Source: Ovis canadensis
Taxonomy: Eukaryota; Chordata; Mammalia; Artiodactyla; Bovidae
Reading direction: 5' to 3'
NCBI RefSeq assembly: GCF_042477335.2
Contig: NC_091262.1
Span: 45,667,001-45,731,000, forward strand
DNA length: 64,000 nucleotides
Shown here: in pieces, positions 12,575 to 23,825 of the stretch
How the letters are laid out: each line of letters begins with the position of its first letter
Position numbering within the stretch: the first letter of the stretch is position 1
Position numbers and translations under genes: made by a program
The notes under the pieces: model-generated
Databases searched by the model: none
What the model saw: only the letters and a program-made list of their open reading frames with translations
Told to the model about the DNA's origin: nothing

Positions 12575-12830
12575 TCTTTTTAAAGGTTTCTTGCTTTTCG
12601 GCTGTGCTGGGTCGTCATTGCTGTGCAGAGGCGCTCTCTAGCTGCGGCAAGCTGGGGGCTACTCATCCTTGCCGTGTGTGGGCTTCTCTTGTTGCAGAGC
12701 AGGGGCTCTAGAGTGCAGGCTCAGTAGTTATGTTGCACGGCTTAGTTGCACGTGAAATCTTCCCAGACCAGGGATTGAACCCATGTCCCCTGCACTGGCA
12801 GGTGGATTCTTTATGGAAAGTCCCGAAATA
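12575..12830 (-). repeat. CHR-type SINE, long form
   Basis: The plus strand reads as the reverse complement of the long CHR element: gctgtgctgggtcgtcattg, gctgcggcaagctgggggct, then accagggattgaacccatgt. The left part is the CHR body and the right end the tRNA-related head. Confidence 0.8.
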
Positions 12831-13419
12831 GTCTTGATTACTGAGTGACCCCAGGAAGCTCAGGTGGACCCTCAGTGGACTTTGCATGATCAAAAAATAA
12901 GACTTTTATTATGTTAAGCTGCTAAGATTTTGGTAAGAGCACATCCTATCCTTGCTAAGAGAAGATTTAGTATTAAATAATTGGCTTTTATAAGCATTCA
13001 GAGAAAAAGAATCTGCTTTGAACAGAGTTTCTGTAATTCAGAATAGAAAAGTTTATTTCTTTTGCTAATTCAAAATAGAAAAGTTTATTTTTAATGCTTT
13101 TGTTGGGATTTAAGTTTTAAACAAGCCTCTTTAAAAATAAAGCTTTTATTTTTATTTTAATAGAAATAGGATAATTTGAATTTATTCTTATAGAATGAGA
13201 CTTTTTGAATTATTTGCTGATTCTGGCTGAAGGACTTAATAACTTCCTTTGTTAGACTCCAGGAACTACTTCAAAATGGAAAAGCTGACAGTATATACAC
13301 AAATCAGTTCATACATGTTTCTGATTGGGCAAATATACAGGACAGAAAATGACTTTATAGTTTGTGATGTGAACTTAAACAAAGCTAGGACATTCAGTTA
13401 GCCTTACTTAGTTCTTTCC

Positions 13420-13960
13420 TTTGTTTTTTTTTTTTTTTTAATCAACTTATTTTAAAGTCTTAGCAGTCTTAAATTCACAACAAAATTGAGCAAAAGGTAG
13501 TGATTCCCATAAACTCTGCTCTTCACACATACACAGCCACCTCTACTATCAAAATCCCTTACCAGAGTGGCGTATTTGTTACAACTGATGACACATTGGG
13601 GAAGGAAATGGTAACCCACTCCAGTATTCTTGCCTGGAGAATCCCAGGGACAGAGAAGTCTTGTAGGACATTATTATCACTCAAAGACCACAGTTTAAGA
13701 TTTGTTCTTGACGTTGCACACTCTGTGGGTTTGGACAAATGTATAATGACATATCTACCTTTCTACAGGGTAGTTTCACTGCCCTAAAATCCTCTCTGCT
13801 CTGCCTTTATTCATTCGTCCTCCGTCCCAACCCCTGGCAAACACTAAACCTACTGTCTCCTTAGTTTTGCCTTTTCCAGAACATCACATAGTTGGAATTA
13901 TTACAGTATATGTCCTTTTTGGATTCCTTTGCAGTTTTAAATTTATGCATTAAATTATGC
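13420..13960 (-). mobile_element. Old L1 3' UTR, antisense, with a SINE piece inside
   Basis: A poly-T run near 13425-13439 is followed by ttcacaacaaaattgagc and, further right, ttagttttgccttttccag and acatagttggaatta. These phrases are common in reverse-complemented L1M 3' UTRs. The copy is split by a short Bov-tA piece at 13597-13668. Confidence 0.7.
13597..13668 (+). repeat. Bov-tA SINE, internal fragment
   Basis: Reads ggaaggaaatggtaaccc, actccagtattcttgcctgg, agaatcccagggacaga, which is the middle of Bov-tA. The tRNA head and the 3' end are missing, and it sits within an L1 remnant. Confidence 0.8.
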
Positions 13961-14241
13961 ATTTATCTCTCAGGTTTTTGTGTTACTGTATTTCCTTTTA
14001 AGTGAGAAATTTCTTCTTTAAAAAACTTCTATAAGATCTTTTCAAGTTTAAAAAATTATTTGGGAAAGCAAATTAAAGTCAAGTTCTTGAAACAAGTGTG
14101 ATAACCAATGTGCTTCATTTCAACACTGAGTTTTTGTCAAATAAATATTTGGCCAGACTTTCTGACTGCTATGAAATTTTTTACAACTGATATCAGTGAG
14201 TAGCTCAGCTACTTAAGGGCATCCAGAACAGCTACTAAAAT

Positions 14242-14322
14242 GTCTCAGTTTTATTTGGGGGAAAAAAAGGTACTCGATTCAAGTACAAAGGAAAACGCAC
14301 TTTCATAATGCATGTTCACCAT
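14242..14322. repeat. Left copy of the 81-bp direct repeat flanking BovB
   Basis: Sequence gtctcagttttatttggggg ... catgttcaccat recurs at 15420-15500 on the other side of the BovB at 14323-15396. Over 80 aligned bases I count 8 substitutions and no gap (90% identity). Confidence 0.95.
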
Positions 14323-15396
14323 CAGTTCAGTTCAGTTCAGTAGCTCAGCCGTGTCCGACTCTTTGTGACCCCATGAATTGCAGCACGCCAGGCCTCCCTG
14401 TCCATCACCAACTCCTGGAGTTCACTCAGACTTATGTCCATCAAGTCAGTGATGCCATCCAGCCATCTCAAACTCTGTTATCCCCTTCTCCTCCTGCCCC
14501 CAATCCCTCCCAGCATCAGAGTCTTTTCCAATGAGTCATCTCTTCTCATGAGGTGGCCAAAGTACTGGACTTTCAGCTTTAGCATCATTCCTTCCAAAGA
14601 AATCCCAGGGCTGATCTCCTTCAGAATGGACTGGTTGGATCTCCCTGCAGTCCAAGGGACCCTCAAGAGTCTTCTCCAACACCACAGTTCAAAAGCATCA
14701 ATTATTAAGTGCTCAGCTTTCTTCACAGTCCAACTCTCACATCCATACATGACCACTGGAAAAACCATAGCCTTGACTAGACGGACCTTTGTTGGCCAAG
14801 TAATGTCTCTGCTTTTCAATATGCTTTCTAGGTTGGTCATAACTTTTCTTCCAAGGAGTAAGCATCTTTTAATTTCATGGCTGCAATCACCATCTGCAGT
14901 GATTTTGGAGCCCAAAAAAATAAAGTCTGACGCTGTTTCCCCATCTATTTGCCATGAAGTGATGGAACCAGATGCTATGATCTTCGTATTCTGAATGTTG
15001 AGCTTTAAGCCAACTTTTTCCCTCTCCTCTTTCACTTTCATCAAGAGGCTTTTTAGTTCCTCTTCACTTTCTGCCATAAGGGTGGTGTCACATGCATATC
15101 TGAGATTATTGATATTTCTCCCAGCAATCTTGATTTCAGCTTGTGCTTCTTCCAGCCCAGTGTTTCTCATGATGTACTCTGCATATAAGTTAAATAAGCA
15201 GGGTGACAATATACAGCCTTGACGTACTCCTTTTCCTATTTGGAACCAGTCTGTTGTTCCATGTCCAGTTCTAACTGTTGCTTCCTGACCTGCATACAGA
15301 TTTCTCAAGAGGCAGGTCAGGTGTCTGGTATTCCCATCTCTTTCAGAATTGTCCACAGTTTATTGTGATCCACACAGTCAAAGGCTTTGGCATAGT
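14323..15396 (-). mobile_element. BovB LINE, 5'-truncated, dead reverse transcriptase
   Basis: The minus strand encodes a 292-codon open frame (15356-14478), covering reverse-transcriptase palm and C-terminal sequence of the RTE-clade LINE BovB. Landmarks are [64 protein letters not shown] and GGRRRRG. The catalytic YADD motif reads YACD, so the second-aspartate pair is broken and the enzyme cannot be active. The endonuclease half is absent and the 5' end is cut at about 15396. The 3' terminus on the left carries short gttcagttcag repeats, as normal for BovB. Confidence 0.97.
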
Positions 15397-15500
15397 CTGT
15401 TTTATTTGGAAAAAAAAAAGTCTCAGTTTTAATTGGAAAAAAAAAAAGTACTCAATTCAAGTACAAAGGAAAATGCACTTTCATAACGCATGTTCACCAT
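15397..15500. repeat. Right copy of the flanking repeat, with an extra partial copy
   Basis: 15420-15500 is the second copy of the 81-bp direct repeat. Before it, 15397-15419 (ttttatttgg plus an A-run) repeats the beginning of the unit once more, so the 5' junction of the BovB carries a partial third copy. A smaller repeat (ttcaccatatctt then caaatt) recurs at 15493 and 15533. Confidence 0.9.
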
Positions 15501-16940
15501 ATCTTAATGGCAAATTTATTGTAACCTGGAGTTCACCATATCTTTATTGCAAATTAACCAAAGACAGTTCATGAGCTATAGAAAGTAAACCATTTAAATT
15601 CTGGAAATTTTAAAAATGGTTAAAGGGATTTAAAAATTCACATAGCCTTTAATCCTGGTTTTATGGGGAAAAAAAACAAAAAACAAGATTAAACAAGAAA
15701 AAAAAACTCCCTAGTTTTGTTTTCTGTTCTACAAAGTTATTTTTCTTCTCTTCTGAGGCCAATTTCCAAAGAACAGAAGACATCACTCTTCTGCTCTGTG
15801 GTCCCATTAATAATGGTTGGTAACACAGGTAAAGAGACCATCCTATCACAAGAACACAGTAAAAGCATGAACAAAGGTGGGTTTTCTTTGTGCCGGCCTG
15901 TCTGAATTGATGTTTTGTTGTTCCATCTAACAACAAATGACCTCATGCAAGAGACTGATTTTGTTAGCATACTCTGTAAAAAAAAAAAAAAAAAATTCTT
16001 GATTACCTTTAATTGTGATCTTGCATTCGTGGTGATGAGGAAAGGGCAGTTGGGCTAAGCTAAGGCTGAGCTGTGACTAGCTGTTTACAGGTATTTCACC
16101 TCACCGTCCTACAGCAATTACTCCAGCTGTGCTCCTTCTGCCCGTCCACTTTTTATACCCCAGCACCTCAGCAAAACTAACTCCCAAACAACCCGCCAAA
16201 GCAAAGCAACAAACTGAGAGCCTAGAGAAGGGAAGATGAGGGTGGTTTGTATTAATGCCACTCTCCTGCTCAATTTAAAAACATGATAAACATTTATAAA
16301 ATTCCTGTATGACAAAGAGGAAAAGTATAACAGTTTATCTACAAATCAATGTGATTTAGATAAATCACTTTATCTAAAAATCCTTGCATAAAGGAATGAA
16401 ATATAAGTTTCTTGAGGACTACTCCTGTATCTTTATCCTTGTGTTTCCAGTGGCCAGTATGTGATTACCACATAGTAGATAGTTACTGAATGAATTTACT
16501 AATGGCACAAGATGAGAGAAAGCTGACATAATATCAGTTTGTCTCAATGACTGTAATTTTTTTTAATGTCTCTTAGCCTGTTCTTGACTTGCAGTCTCAT
16601 TTAAGAAAGATTCCCCCCCCCCCACTTTGGATGTTTAAATATATTTATGTTTAAGTAATCTTTGAGGTTATTTTGTTGGTTCTAGGTGTTGTCCCATTTG
16701 TCAGTCTGCTGACGCGCCTTCATTATGGTTTGCAAATTTTGACTGAATTCACGTTTAGTGATCTGTTTGCATGGAGAGACTTGCATATCCGAGGTTGTAG
16801 AAGTCTTCCTTGGGCCTTGTCAGTTTTATCAGTTCTAGACAGGTTTCTGTGTTAAATTTCTTAGCCTAAAAGTTTCTAATTTCACAGTAGTATGAACCTG
16901 GACTCCCTGTGTATCTGCACGAGCACAGTTTTGGTGACTA
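15501..16940. other. Intergenic, no element recognised
   Basis: Contains homopolymer tracts (A-rich 15664-15708 and 15979-15996; C-run at 16614-16622). No gene or confidently named repeat was seen. Short ORFs here have no recognisable content. Confidence 0.45.
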
Positions 16941-16949
16941 GTTTCCCTC

Positions 16950-17150
16950 ATCCCTGGTGGCTCATATGGTGAAGAATCTGCCTGGGTTAGATCTGGGTTA
17001 GATCTCTAGGTCAGGAAGATTCCTTGGAGAAGGGAATGGCTACCCACTCCAATATTCTTGCCTGAAGAATCCCATGGACAGAGGAACCCGGTGGGCTATA
17101 ATCCACGGGGTCGCAATGAGTCAGACACGACTGAGCAACTAACACTTTCT
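16950..17150 (+). repeat. Bov-tA SINE
   Basis: tRNA-like head (ccctggtggctcatatggtg) followed by the BovB-derived tail (ggaatggctacccactcc, gtcagacacgactgagc). The head contains a local 12-bp tandem doubling, gggttagatctgggttagat. Confidence 0.9.
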
Positions 17151-17688
17151 CATCGATGATGGTTGGCAGATGTTGTACTTCCTTGTTCCTCTTTAGACCA
17201 GTGAGTGGAGTTTTTCTAGTCTTCATCTCAGAGAGAGCCTCCTTCTGGTCCTGGCCAGCTCCCCACTGTAGAAGCATCATCTCCTTTCTTGTTCTTTGGC
17301 ATTAAGACTTCAGCCCCGGGGGCTGAGGTTCACGTTCGGGGGCCCTATCTGATTCCCCTGTGAGCCGTCATGTCCTTGTTCATTCCGTCTTTATTATTTC
17401 TAGCACATGGAGGTTTCTCTATTGCTCTTATACTCTGATCTATAATCTTAAATGTTTTGGATTGTATTTTGTCTAGCATTTAAGTGCGTTTGGAGCAGGA
17501 TTTCAGTCAGCTATGATGACTAAGAAGCCTTACTATTGATTTACATTGATAGAGAGCTGGATTTTTTTTTTTATGTGACCATAAGCTAATAGCATAAAAT
17601 TGTGCAAAATATATAATGCAATCTTAAATGCTTTAAAAATAAACAATGCACAGATAGATCTCATTTGCCTTGTTTCTTAGACTTAGCC
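17151..17688. other. Intergenic, no element recognised
   Basis: No coding or repeat assignment can be supported. Confidence 0.4.
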
Positions 17689-17972
17689 GTGCTGCTGCTG
17701 CTGCTGCTGCTGCTACTAAGTCGGTTGTGTCCAACTCTGTGAGGCATAGACGGCAGCCCACCAGGCTCCCCCGTCCTTGGGATTCTCCAGGCACAAAGAC
17801 TGGAGTGGGTTGCCATTTTCTTCTCCGATGCATGAAAGTGAAAAGTGAAAGTGAAGTCGCTCAGTCGTGTCCGACTCGTAGTGACCCCATGGACCACAGC
17901 CTACCAGGCTCCTCTGTCCATGGGATTTTCCAGGCAAGAGTACTGGAGTGGGGTGCCATTGCCTTCTCCTCA
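17689..17972 (-). repeat. BovA2 SINE with CTG trinucleotide tail
   Basis: Reverse complement of the dimeric BovA2 element. It starts at its 3' tail, an uninterrupted (GCT)n of about eight units at 17692-17715 (CAG on the element strand). The two related monomers follow (gactctgtgaggcatag; gtcgctcagtcgtgtccgac) and it ends gccattgccttctcc. Such tails are a common source of ruminant microsatellites. Confidence 0.93.
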
Positions 17973-17999
17973 TGAGGTCAGAGCAAATCAGGGGCCAGG

Positions 18000-19065
18000 T
18001 GAGTCAACTAAATGACTAAATTGGAATTCTTAAAATTGCTTGAAAGAAGAAGAATGGGGACAAATCAAAGGGATGCTGGAATCAGTTTGTAGGGGTTCCC
18101 ACTGGCCAAATACAGTATAATCTAAACATCAAAATAAATCATGATAATAGATTATAAGCTTTTGAATAAAATAAAAATCCAAGTCCATGGTGAAATAAAG
18201 TAAAGAATTAAAAAATAGATGAGTGAGAAAAGAATGCTCTTCCATATAATGGAATGTCAACTTATAAATGCTGGAGTTAAAAAAATCATCAAGGGATGCC
18301 AGAACTAATGGGTGAAAATTTGATAAGAAACATATTTACAATTTAAAGGTATCTTCTCACAAATTACTTTTCTCATTATAAAGAGAAAAATAGTAGCTTT
18401 ATAGCTGAGAAAACTGACAAACTGTAACCAAGTAGTCCAAGTTAATATCACCAATACAGGAACTAACCAACATTGTGTGTTTCTAATATGGTCATTGAGA
18501 AGGACACCCCATCAGTTCTATGGTATTCCTGAAAAACTCCAGCTGATCCTTGAATAACATGGGCTTGAATTATGGGGTCCACTTATACATGGAATTTTTT
18601 TCAACAGTAAACTTTACAGCATTATGTGATCCACTGTTGGTTGAATCTGTAGATGTAGAGGAACAGCACGTCGAGAGGGTCATGTGAAAATTATTCTCAG
18701 ATTTTCCACTCTGCAGAGAGTTGGCACCCTTACTTCCCAGTGTTGTTCAAGTGTCAACACCACATAGTCCTAGACAAAGGAAAAATAGGTATAAAGGATA
18801 TTAATGGAGTAATCCTGACATTTGAAAATGCACTGTAGTTAATATTATTGTATCAGTGATAAATGTCATTACTTTTGACAACTGAACAGTGGTTATAAGA
18901 ATGTCCTTGTTCTTACGTGCTGATGCTGAACTATTGTTAGAAGAGGAAGGAGTACAATGGCTGCAACTTACTTTCAAATAGTTCAGGAAAAACAAAAAAG
19001 TCTGTGTCCACTGGAGGAGGAGGGAGGGGAAAGACAGACTAATATGCAAATAGGGCAAAATATAA
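18000..19065 (+). mobile_element. Old L1 (L1M-type) 3' UTR
   Basis: Sense L1 3' sequence. The phrase aagaatgtccttgttctta followed by a ctgcaacttactttcaaata block is the same terminal motif as in the copy at 48800-49690. The middle (about 18545-18700, ttgaataacatgggcttgaa) looks like a separate, unidentified insertion. Confidence 0.6.
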
Positions 19066-19212
19066 GCAGTTGATTAAGTCAAAGTTATAGTTTCAAATTT
19101 AAGTTTCAAAAATACATGAAAATTTAAGAATTAGCCCTCGCCCTAAATTACATTCTAACAGTAGGATTGATTATACACCATTTAGCAAGGTTGTTTCTGC
19201 AGATGGATTTAA

Positions 19213-20025
19213 TTGGGCAGGAGGAAGCACAAGCTGGTATCAAGATTGCCAGGAGACAATAACCTCAGATATGCAGGTGACACCACCCTTATGGCAGAAA
19301 GTGAAGAACTAAAGAGCCTCTTGATGAAAGTGAAAGAGGAGAGGGAAAAAGTTGGCTTAAAACTCAACATTCAGAAAACTAAGATCATGGCATCTGGTCC
19401 CATCACTTCATAGCAAATAGATGGGGAAACAGGGGAAACAGTGACAGACTTTATTTTTCTGGGCTCGAAAATCACTGCAGATGGTGACTGCAGCCATGAA
19501 ATTAAAAGACACTTACCGCTTGGAAGGAAAGTTATGACCAACCTAGACAGCATATTAAAAAGCAGAGACATTATCTAGTCAAGGCTATGGTTTTTCCAGT
19601 GGTCATGTATGGATGTGAGAGTTGGACTGTGAAGAAAGCTGAGCACTTAATAATTGATGCTTTTGAACTGTGGTGTTGGAGAAGACTCTTGAGAGTTCTT
19701 GGACTGCAAGGAGATCCAACCAGCCCATCCTAAAGGAGATCAGTTCTGGGTGTTCACTGGAAGGACTGATGTTGAAGCCGAAACTCCAATACTTTGGCCA
19801 CCTAATGCAAAGAACTGACTCATTTGAAAAGACCGTGATGCTGGGAAAGATTGAGGGCAGGAGGAGAAGGGGACGACAGAGGATGAGATGGTTGGATGGC
19901 ATCACCGACTTGATGGACATGGGTTTGGGTAGACTCCAGGAGTTGGAGATGGACAGGGAGGCCTGGGGTGCTGGGGTTCATCTGGTCGCAAAGAGGCAGA
20001 CACAACTGAGTGACTGAACTGAACA
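19213..20025 (+). mobile_element. BovB LINE 3' part, inactivated
   Basis: Begins within the reverse-transcriptase domain (GGSTSWYQDC-like reading, then [16 protein letters not shown]) and runs to the BovB 3' end (gactgaactgaac). The catalytic motif reads YAGD instead of YADD. A stop interrupts the frame at SITS-stop-QIDGET (TAG near 19411), and about 20 bp are missing near 19573, where attatctagtcaagg replaces a longer consensus stretch. A recognisable C-terminal segment is translated from 19670. Confidence 0.95.
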
Positions 20026-20689
20026 GTCCAAACAGAAGCCCAGCTATGGAATTCACATAAATTTTCTTGAGCACATGTCTCCTGACTTCAGCCTCCTGAA
20101 AAATGCTTTTGGTTTTCATGAGGCCATGCTCTTCTAATTTTTCTCCTTCCCATTTGATCACTGCTTCTCAAACTCTTTTATGGGCTTTTTTCCCCACCAT
20201 CTGGCATTTTATCCATGGCTTTTTCTCTTTCCACACTTTACCTAAATTTTTTTCACTACCCCCATAGCTTGGAGAATATCGCTAAGATGATATTTCAAAG
20301 TCCACAGCTCAGTGTTGAAGGAGCCTGTGCATCAACTTTTGGTATATATGAATACTTGAGCTTTTCACAAGAAGTCCCTGAAAATGGGCACATTTTCTCA
20401 TCTAAGAGAACTGTTTGCTTTGTGGGCCAGCAGTAAGAGGCCATGGGTGAAAGCCTGTGGTGTTTGCAATGGAGAGAATTAAAGAAGTTGAACAGGAGCC
20501 AGTCTCCCATATGAAGGGAAGTATGAAACGGGGGCAGCCCTTGGAATGTCCATTTAAGAACCCATATGGGTATAGCAGTCAAGTAGTGTAGCACCGACAT
20601 AAGAGAAAAGAATTGAGAGTCCAGAAATAAGACTGCGGTGATAGACAAGGGTGCCAAGACAATTTAGTGGGGAAAGAATAGTCTCTTCA
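20026..20689. other. Intergenic, no element recognised
   Basis: Unassigned sequence between a BovB and an L1 copy. Confidence 0.4.
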
Positions 20690-21154
20690 ACCAATGGTGC
20701 AGGGACAACTGCATAGCTAAATGCAAAAGAATGAAATTGGACCCCTTCCTCAAACCATATATGAAAATCAACTCAAAATGGAACATAGGCCTAAATATGA
20801 GCTGAAACTATAAAACTCTTGAAGAAACTGTGTAAGTAAATCTTTGTGACCATGGTCAAAAGAAAAAACTAAACTGAATTTCATCAAAATTTAAAACTTT
20901 TGTGCTTTAAAGATAACATTAAGAGAGTGAAAAAATAATCCACAGAATAAGAGAAAATATTTGCAAATCATACCTGATAAACAACTTAATCTAAGATATA
21001 TAAAGGACTCTTACCACTCAATTTTAAAAATAAAAAATAAAATAACTCAAGGTTATCCAATTAAAATATGGGCAAATTATCTGAATAAACATTTATTCCA
21101 GGTATATATACAAATGACCAATAAGCACATGCAAAGATGCCCCACATCTCTCAT

Positions 21155-21359
21155 CACTGTGTGCTTAGTCACTCAGTCTGACTCTTTGCGACCCCATGGA
21201 CTGTAGCCCGCCAGGCTCTTCTGTCCTTGGGATTTTCCAGCAAGAACACTGGAGTGGATTGCCATGCCCTCCTCCAAGGGATCTTCCCAACCCAGGGATT
21301 GAACCCAGGTCTACTGCATTGCAGGCAGATTCTTTATCATCTGAGCCAGCAGGGAAGCC
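21155..21359 (-). repeat. Bov-tA SINE inside L1
   Basis: Reverse complement of Bov-tA: gtcactcagtctgactcttt through ctgagccagcagggaagccc. The L1 frame of reference resumes immediately (tcactaatcattaggg), and tcact sits at both junctions. Confidence 0.92.
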
Positions 21360-21603
21360 CTCACTAATCATTAGGGAAATGCAAATCACAATCAATGAAA
21401 TAACACATCACACCTACTTGGTATGTATATAATAAAAAAGGCAGATAATAACGAGCATTTATGTAGAAGTGGAGAAATTAAAACATTTGTATGTTGCCAG
21501 TGGGAATGTAAAATTATGGAGCTGTATTGGAAAACATCCTGGCAGTTCCTTAAAAAGTTAAACAGAGAATTACCACATGACCCAGCAATTCCACTCCTAA
21601 GTA

Positions 21604-21966
21604 CTGGGTCTGCCGAAAAGTGTGTTTGGGCTTTTCTGAACATCTTATAGAAAACCTGCTGCTGCCGCTAAGTCGCTTCAGTCGTGTCCGACTCTGTGCC
21701 ACTCCATAGACAGCAGCTCACCAGGCTCCCCCGTCCCTGGGATTCTCCAGGCAAGAACACTGGAGTGGGTTGCCATTTCCTTCTCCAATGCATGAAAGTG
21801 AAAAGTGAAAGGGAAGTCGCTCAGTCGTGTCCGACTCCCAGCGACCCCATGGACTGCAGCCTACCAGGCTCCTCCATCCATGGGATTTTCCAGGCGAGAG
21901 TACTGGAGTGGGGTGCCATTGCCTTCTCCGATAGAAAACCTGGAACATGCTTTTTGGCCAACCCAC
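21604..21966. mobile_element. Mariner-type MITE, split by BovA2
   Basis: Outside the BovA2, the two pieces (21604-21657 and 21942-21966) form a near-palindrome. The ends are ctgggtctgccgaaaagtgt and ctttttggccaacccac, which are inverted repeats of the ruminant mariner family. The element sits precisely at a TA dinucleotide (gtA-TA before, TAtatac after) in the L1 3' region, as expected for mariner. It has no coding capacity. Confidence 0.85.
21658..21930 (-). repeat. BovA2 SINE inside the MITE
   Basis: Complete antisense BovA2, flanked by the perfect 11-bp target-site duplication atagaaaacct (21647-21657 and 21931-21941). The trinucleotide tail is short and impure (gctgctgccgct). Confidence 0.96.
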
Positions 21967-22315
21967 TATATACCCAGAGGAGATGAAAACATACACACAC
22001 AAAAACTGTACAAAAATGTTCATAGCAGCACTACCCATAATAGTCAAAAGCATGAAATCAATCCAAATGTGCACCAGCTGACACATAGATAAATTAAAGG
22101 TGTTGTATTCATATAAAGGAATGTTATCTGGCTACGGAAGGAATGAGGTACCAATACAAACTACAACATGGATGACCCTCTATATCATCTACTAAGTGAA
22201 AGAAGTCAGTCACGAAAGCCACATGATCCATATGACTCCAAAATCTTGAGAGATAGAAAGTAGATTAGCGGTCACCTAGGTCTGGATGCAGGGGTATGAA
22301 TAGTGACTGCTAATG

Positions 22316-22505
22316 AGTCCCTGGTGGCCAGTGGCTATGACCCCATGCACCGAATGCAGGGGGCCTGGGTTCAATCCCTGGTCAGGGAAATAGATCCCAC
22401 ATGCTGTAACTAAGAGTTCTCATGCCACAGCTAAAGATCCTGAGTGCCATAACGACGACCCAATGCAGCCAAATAAATTAATTAAATTAAAATGTTTTAA
22501 AAAGA
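22316..22505 (+). repeat. CHR-type SINE
   Basis: Sense CHR: ccctggtggccagtggctat, ggttcaatccctggtcaggg, agatcccacatgctgtaact, then an A-rich tail (aaataaattaattaaat). Confidence 0.88.
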
Positions 22506-23095
22506 AAAAAACAAACTCATATATGAGTTCACACCGGAAGTCTCACAGAAGACTTCCCTGATGGGTCACTCTGAGCCACAGAATCACCATAACCACCTGC
22601 GAGAGGAGAGACTCCTCACTACAGACCGTGATCTTTCCCCACACTGCCTGCCACTCCACCCCTCCTCCCAGACTCCAGCACCAGAAAGGGTCAGAGGACA
22701 GCAGAGACCACAATTACTCCACGCCACTGACATCCTCTGAACACAGTGCTGGAGGGGGACACCCTGGGGGCACTTTTTGAGCATTTGAAGTGCAAGGTCG
22801 GGGGCCCAGGCGTCTTGCCATTTGTGGTGCAATCCTGTACAAGAAATAATTGTACTTTGTCTCACCTGGTTTTAGACTGTCCCAGTGGACATTCGTGTAG
22901 GTGAAACTCCTGCTTATGATCATCTGAGCCTAGAATCAAACTCCACTTTAAGCAAACTATTTTTCACATAGTTTTAATGTATACTGCGTTTCCAGAAATT
23001 CAATACTATGTAAATCAAAAGCTTCCTCTGATTTAGAACTTTTCCAAGAGTTGTTCACCATTGCAGAAAAACAGGTCCCAAATGACATTGCCACC
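22506..23095. other. Intergenic, no element recognised
   Basis: No supported gene or repeat. Confidence 0.4.
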
Positions 23096-23097
23096 AG

Positions 23098-23335
23098 TGG
23101 TATGTGCGTGCATGCATGCGTTGTCACTGTAGTCGTGTCCGACTCTTTGCCACCCCGTGGACTGTAGCCCGCCAGGCTCCTCTGTCCATGGGATTCTCCA
23201 GGCAGAAATACTGGAATGGGTTGCCATACTCTCCTTCAGTGAATCTTCCCGACCCAGGGATTGAACCCACATCTCTTATGTCTCCTGCATTGTCAGGTGG
23301 GTTCTTTACTACTAGCGCCACCTGAGTCCCTGATA
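23098..23335 (-). repeat. Bov-tA SINE
   Basis: Reverse complement of Bov-tA from tgtagtcgtgtccgactctt to the tRNA-like head (attgaacccacatctctta, ctagcgccacctgag). Purine/pyrimidine alternation (gtgtgcgtgcatgcatgcgt) lies at its 3' end. Confidence 0.92.
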
Positions 23336-23474
23336 AAAACCTTGGTATCCTCCTTTTGTATCTAAGCTCATTCTTGGTACAAACATCTGACAGCAGTACT
23401 TCCAGATGTCCTCTGGGATAGTCATTCCCAAGTATTTACATGTTAAGATAATAGCCTTTTCAAATTCTTACATT

Positions 23475-23822
23475 GAAGTCCTAACTCCCCATCACCTCAG
23501 GATGTGACTGTATTTAGAGTTAGCACCTTTACAGAGGTCATTATCATTAAATGAGGTCACAAGGTGGGGCGCTAATCCAATAGGATTGGCGTCCATATGC
23601 AAAGAAGAAAAGACCCCAGGGGTGCAAGTGCACAGAGGAAAGGCCAAGTGAGGACAGAGAGAGAAGGCAGCTGTCTGCAAGCCAAGGAGAGAAGCCTCGC
23701 CAGAAATAAACCGAGTAGACACCTTGACCTTGACTTCCAGCCTCCAGAAGTGAGAAAACGTAAATGTCTGTTGTTGAAGCCACACCGTCTGTGGTTACGG
23801 CAGCGTTAGCAGGCTAGTATAC
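23475..23822 (+). mobile_element. MaLR/MLT1-type LTR remnant
   Basis: The order of phrases (gaagtcctaactccccatca, gaggtcattatcattaaatg, ggcgctaatccaataggatt, aagccaaggagagaagcctc, cagcctccagaagtgagaaa, agccacaccgtctgtggt) matches the U3-R of mammalian MLT1 LTRs. No internal ERV sequence accompanies it, so it is a solo LTR. The family name is from memory. Confidence 0.7.
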
Positions 23823-23825
23823 AGT

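Larger units (their letters stand above)
20690..22290 (+). mobile_element. L1 LINE 3' end, host of three nested insertions
   Basis: Three L1 blocks (20690-21154, 21360-21603, 21967-22290) read in order as the ORF2 C-terminus and 3' UTR. Landmarks are agaatgaaattggacccc, aatatgggcaaattatctg, taatcattagggaaatgc, catgacccagcaattccac and gttcatagcagcactaccc. The frame is broken many times. The gaps are filled by a Bov-tA (21155-21359) and by a mariner MITE (21604-21966), the latter itself split by BovA2. Confidence 0.93.

Noticed and set aside
14434-14994. 186-codon plus-strand ORF
   Set aside because: Shadow of the antisense BovB frame. Similar BovB shadows occur at 35652-36044 and 50036-50404.
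21604-21966. microRNA hairpin from the mariner palindrome
   Set aside because: Related MITEs do give rise to microRNAs in mammals, but here the loop is interrupted by a 273-bp BovA2, so a short hairpin is unlikely.
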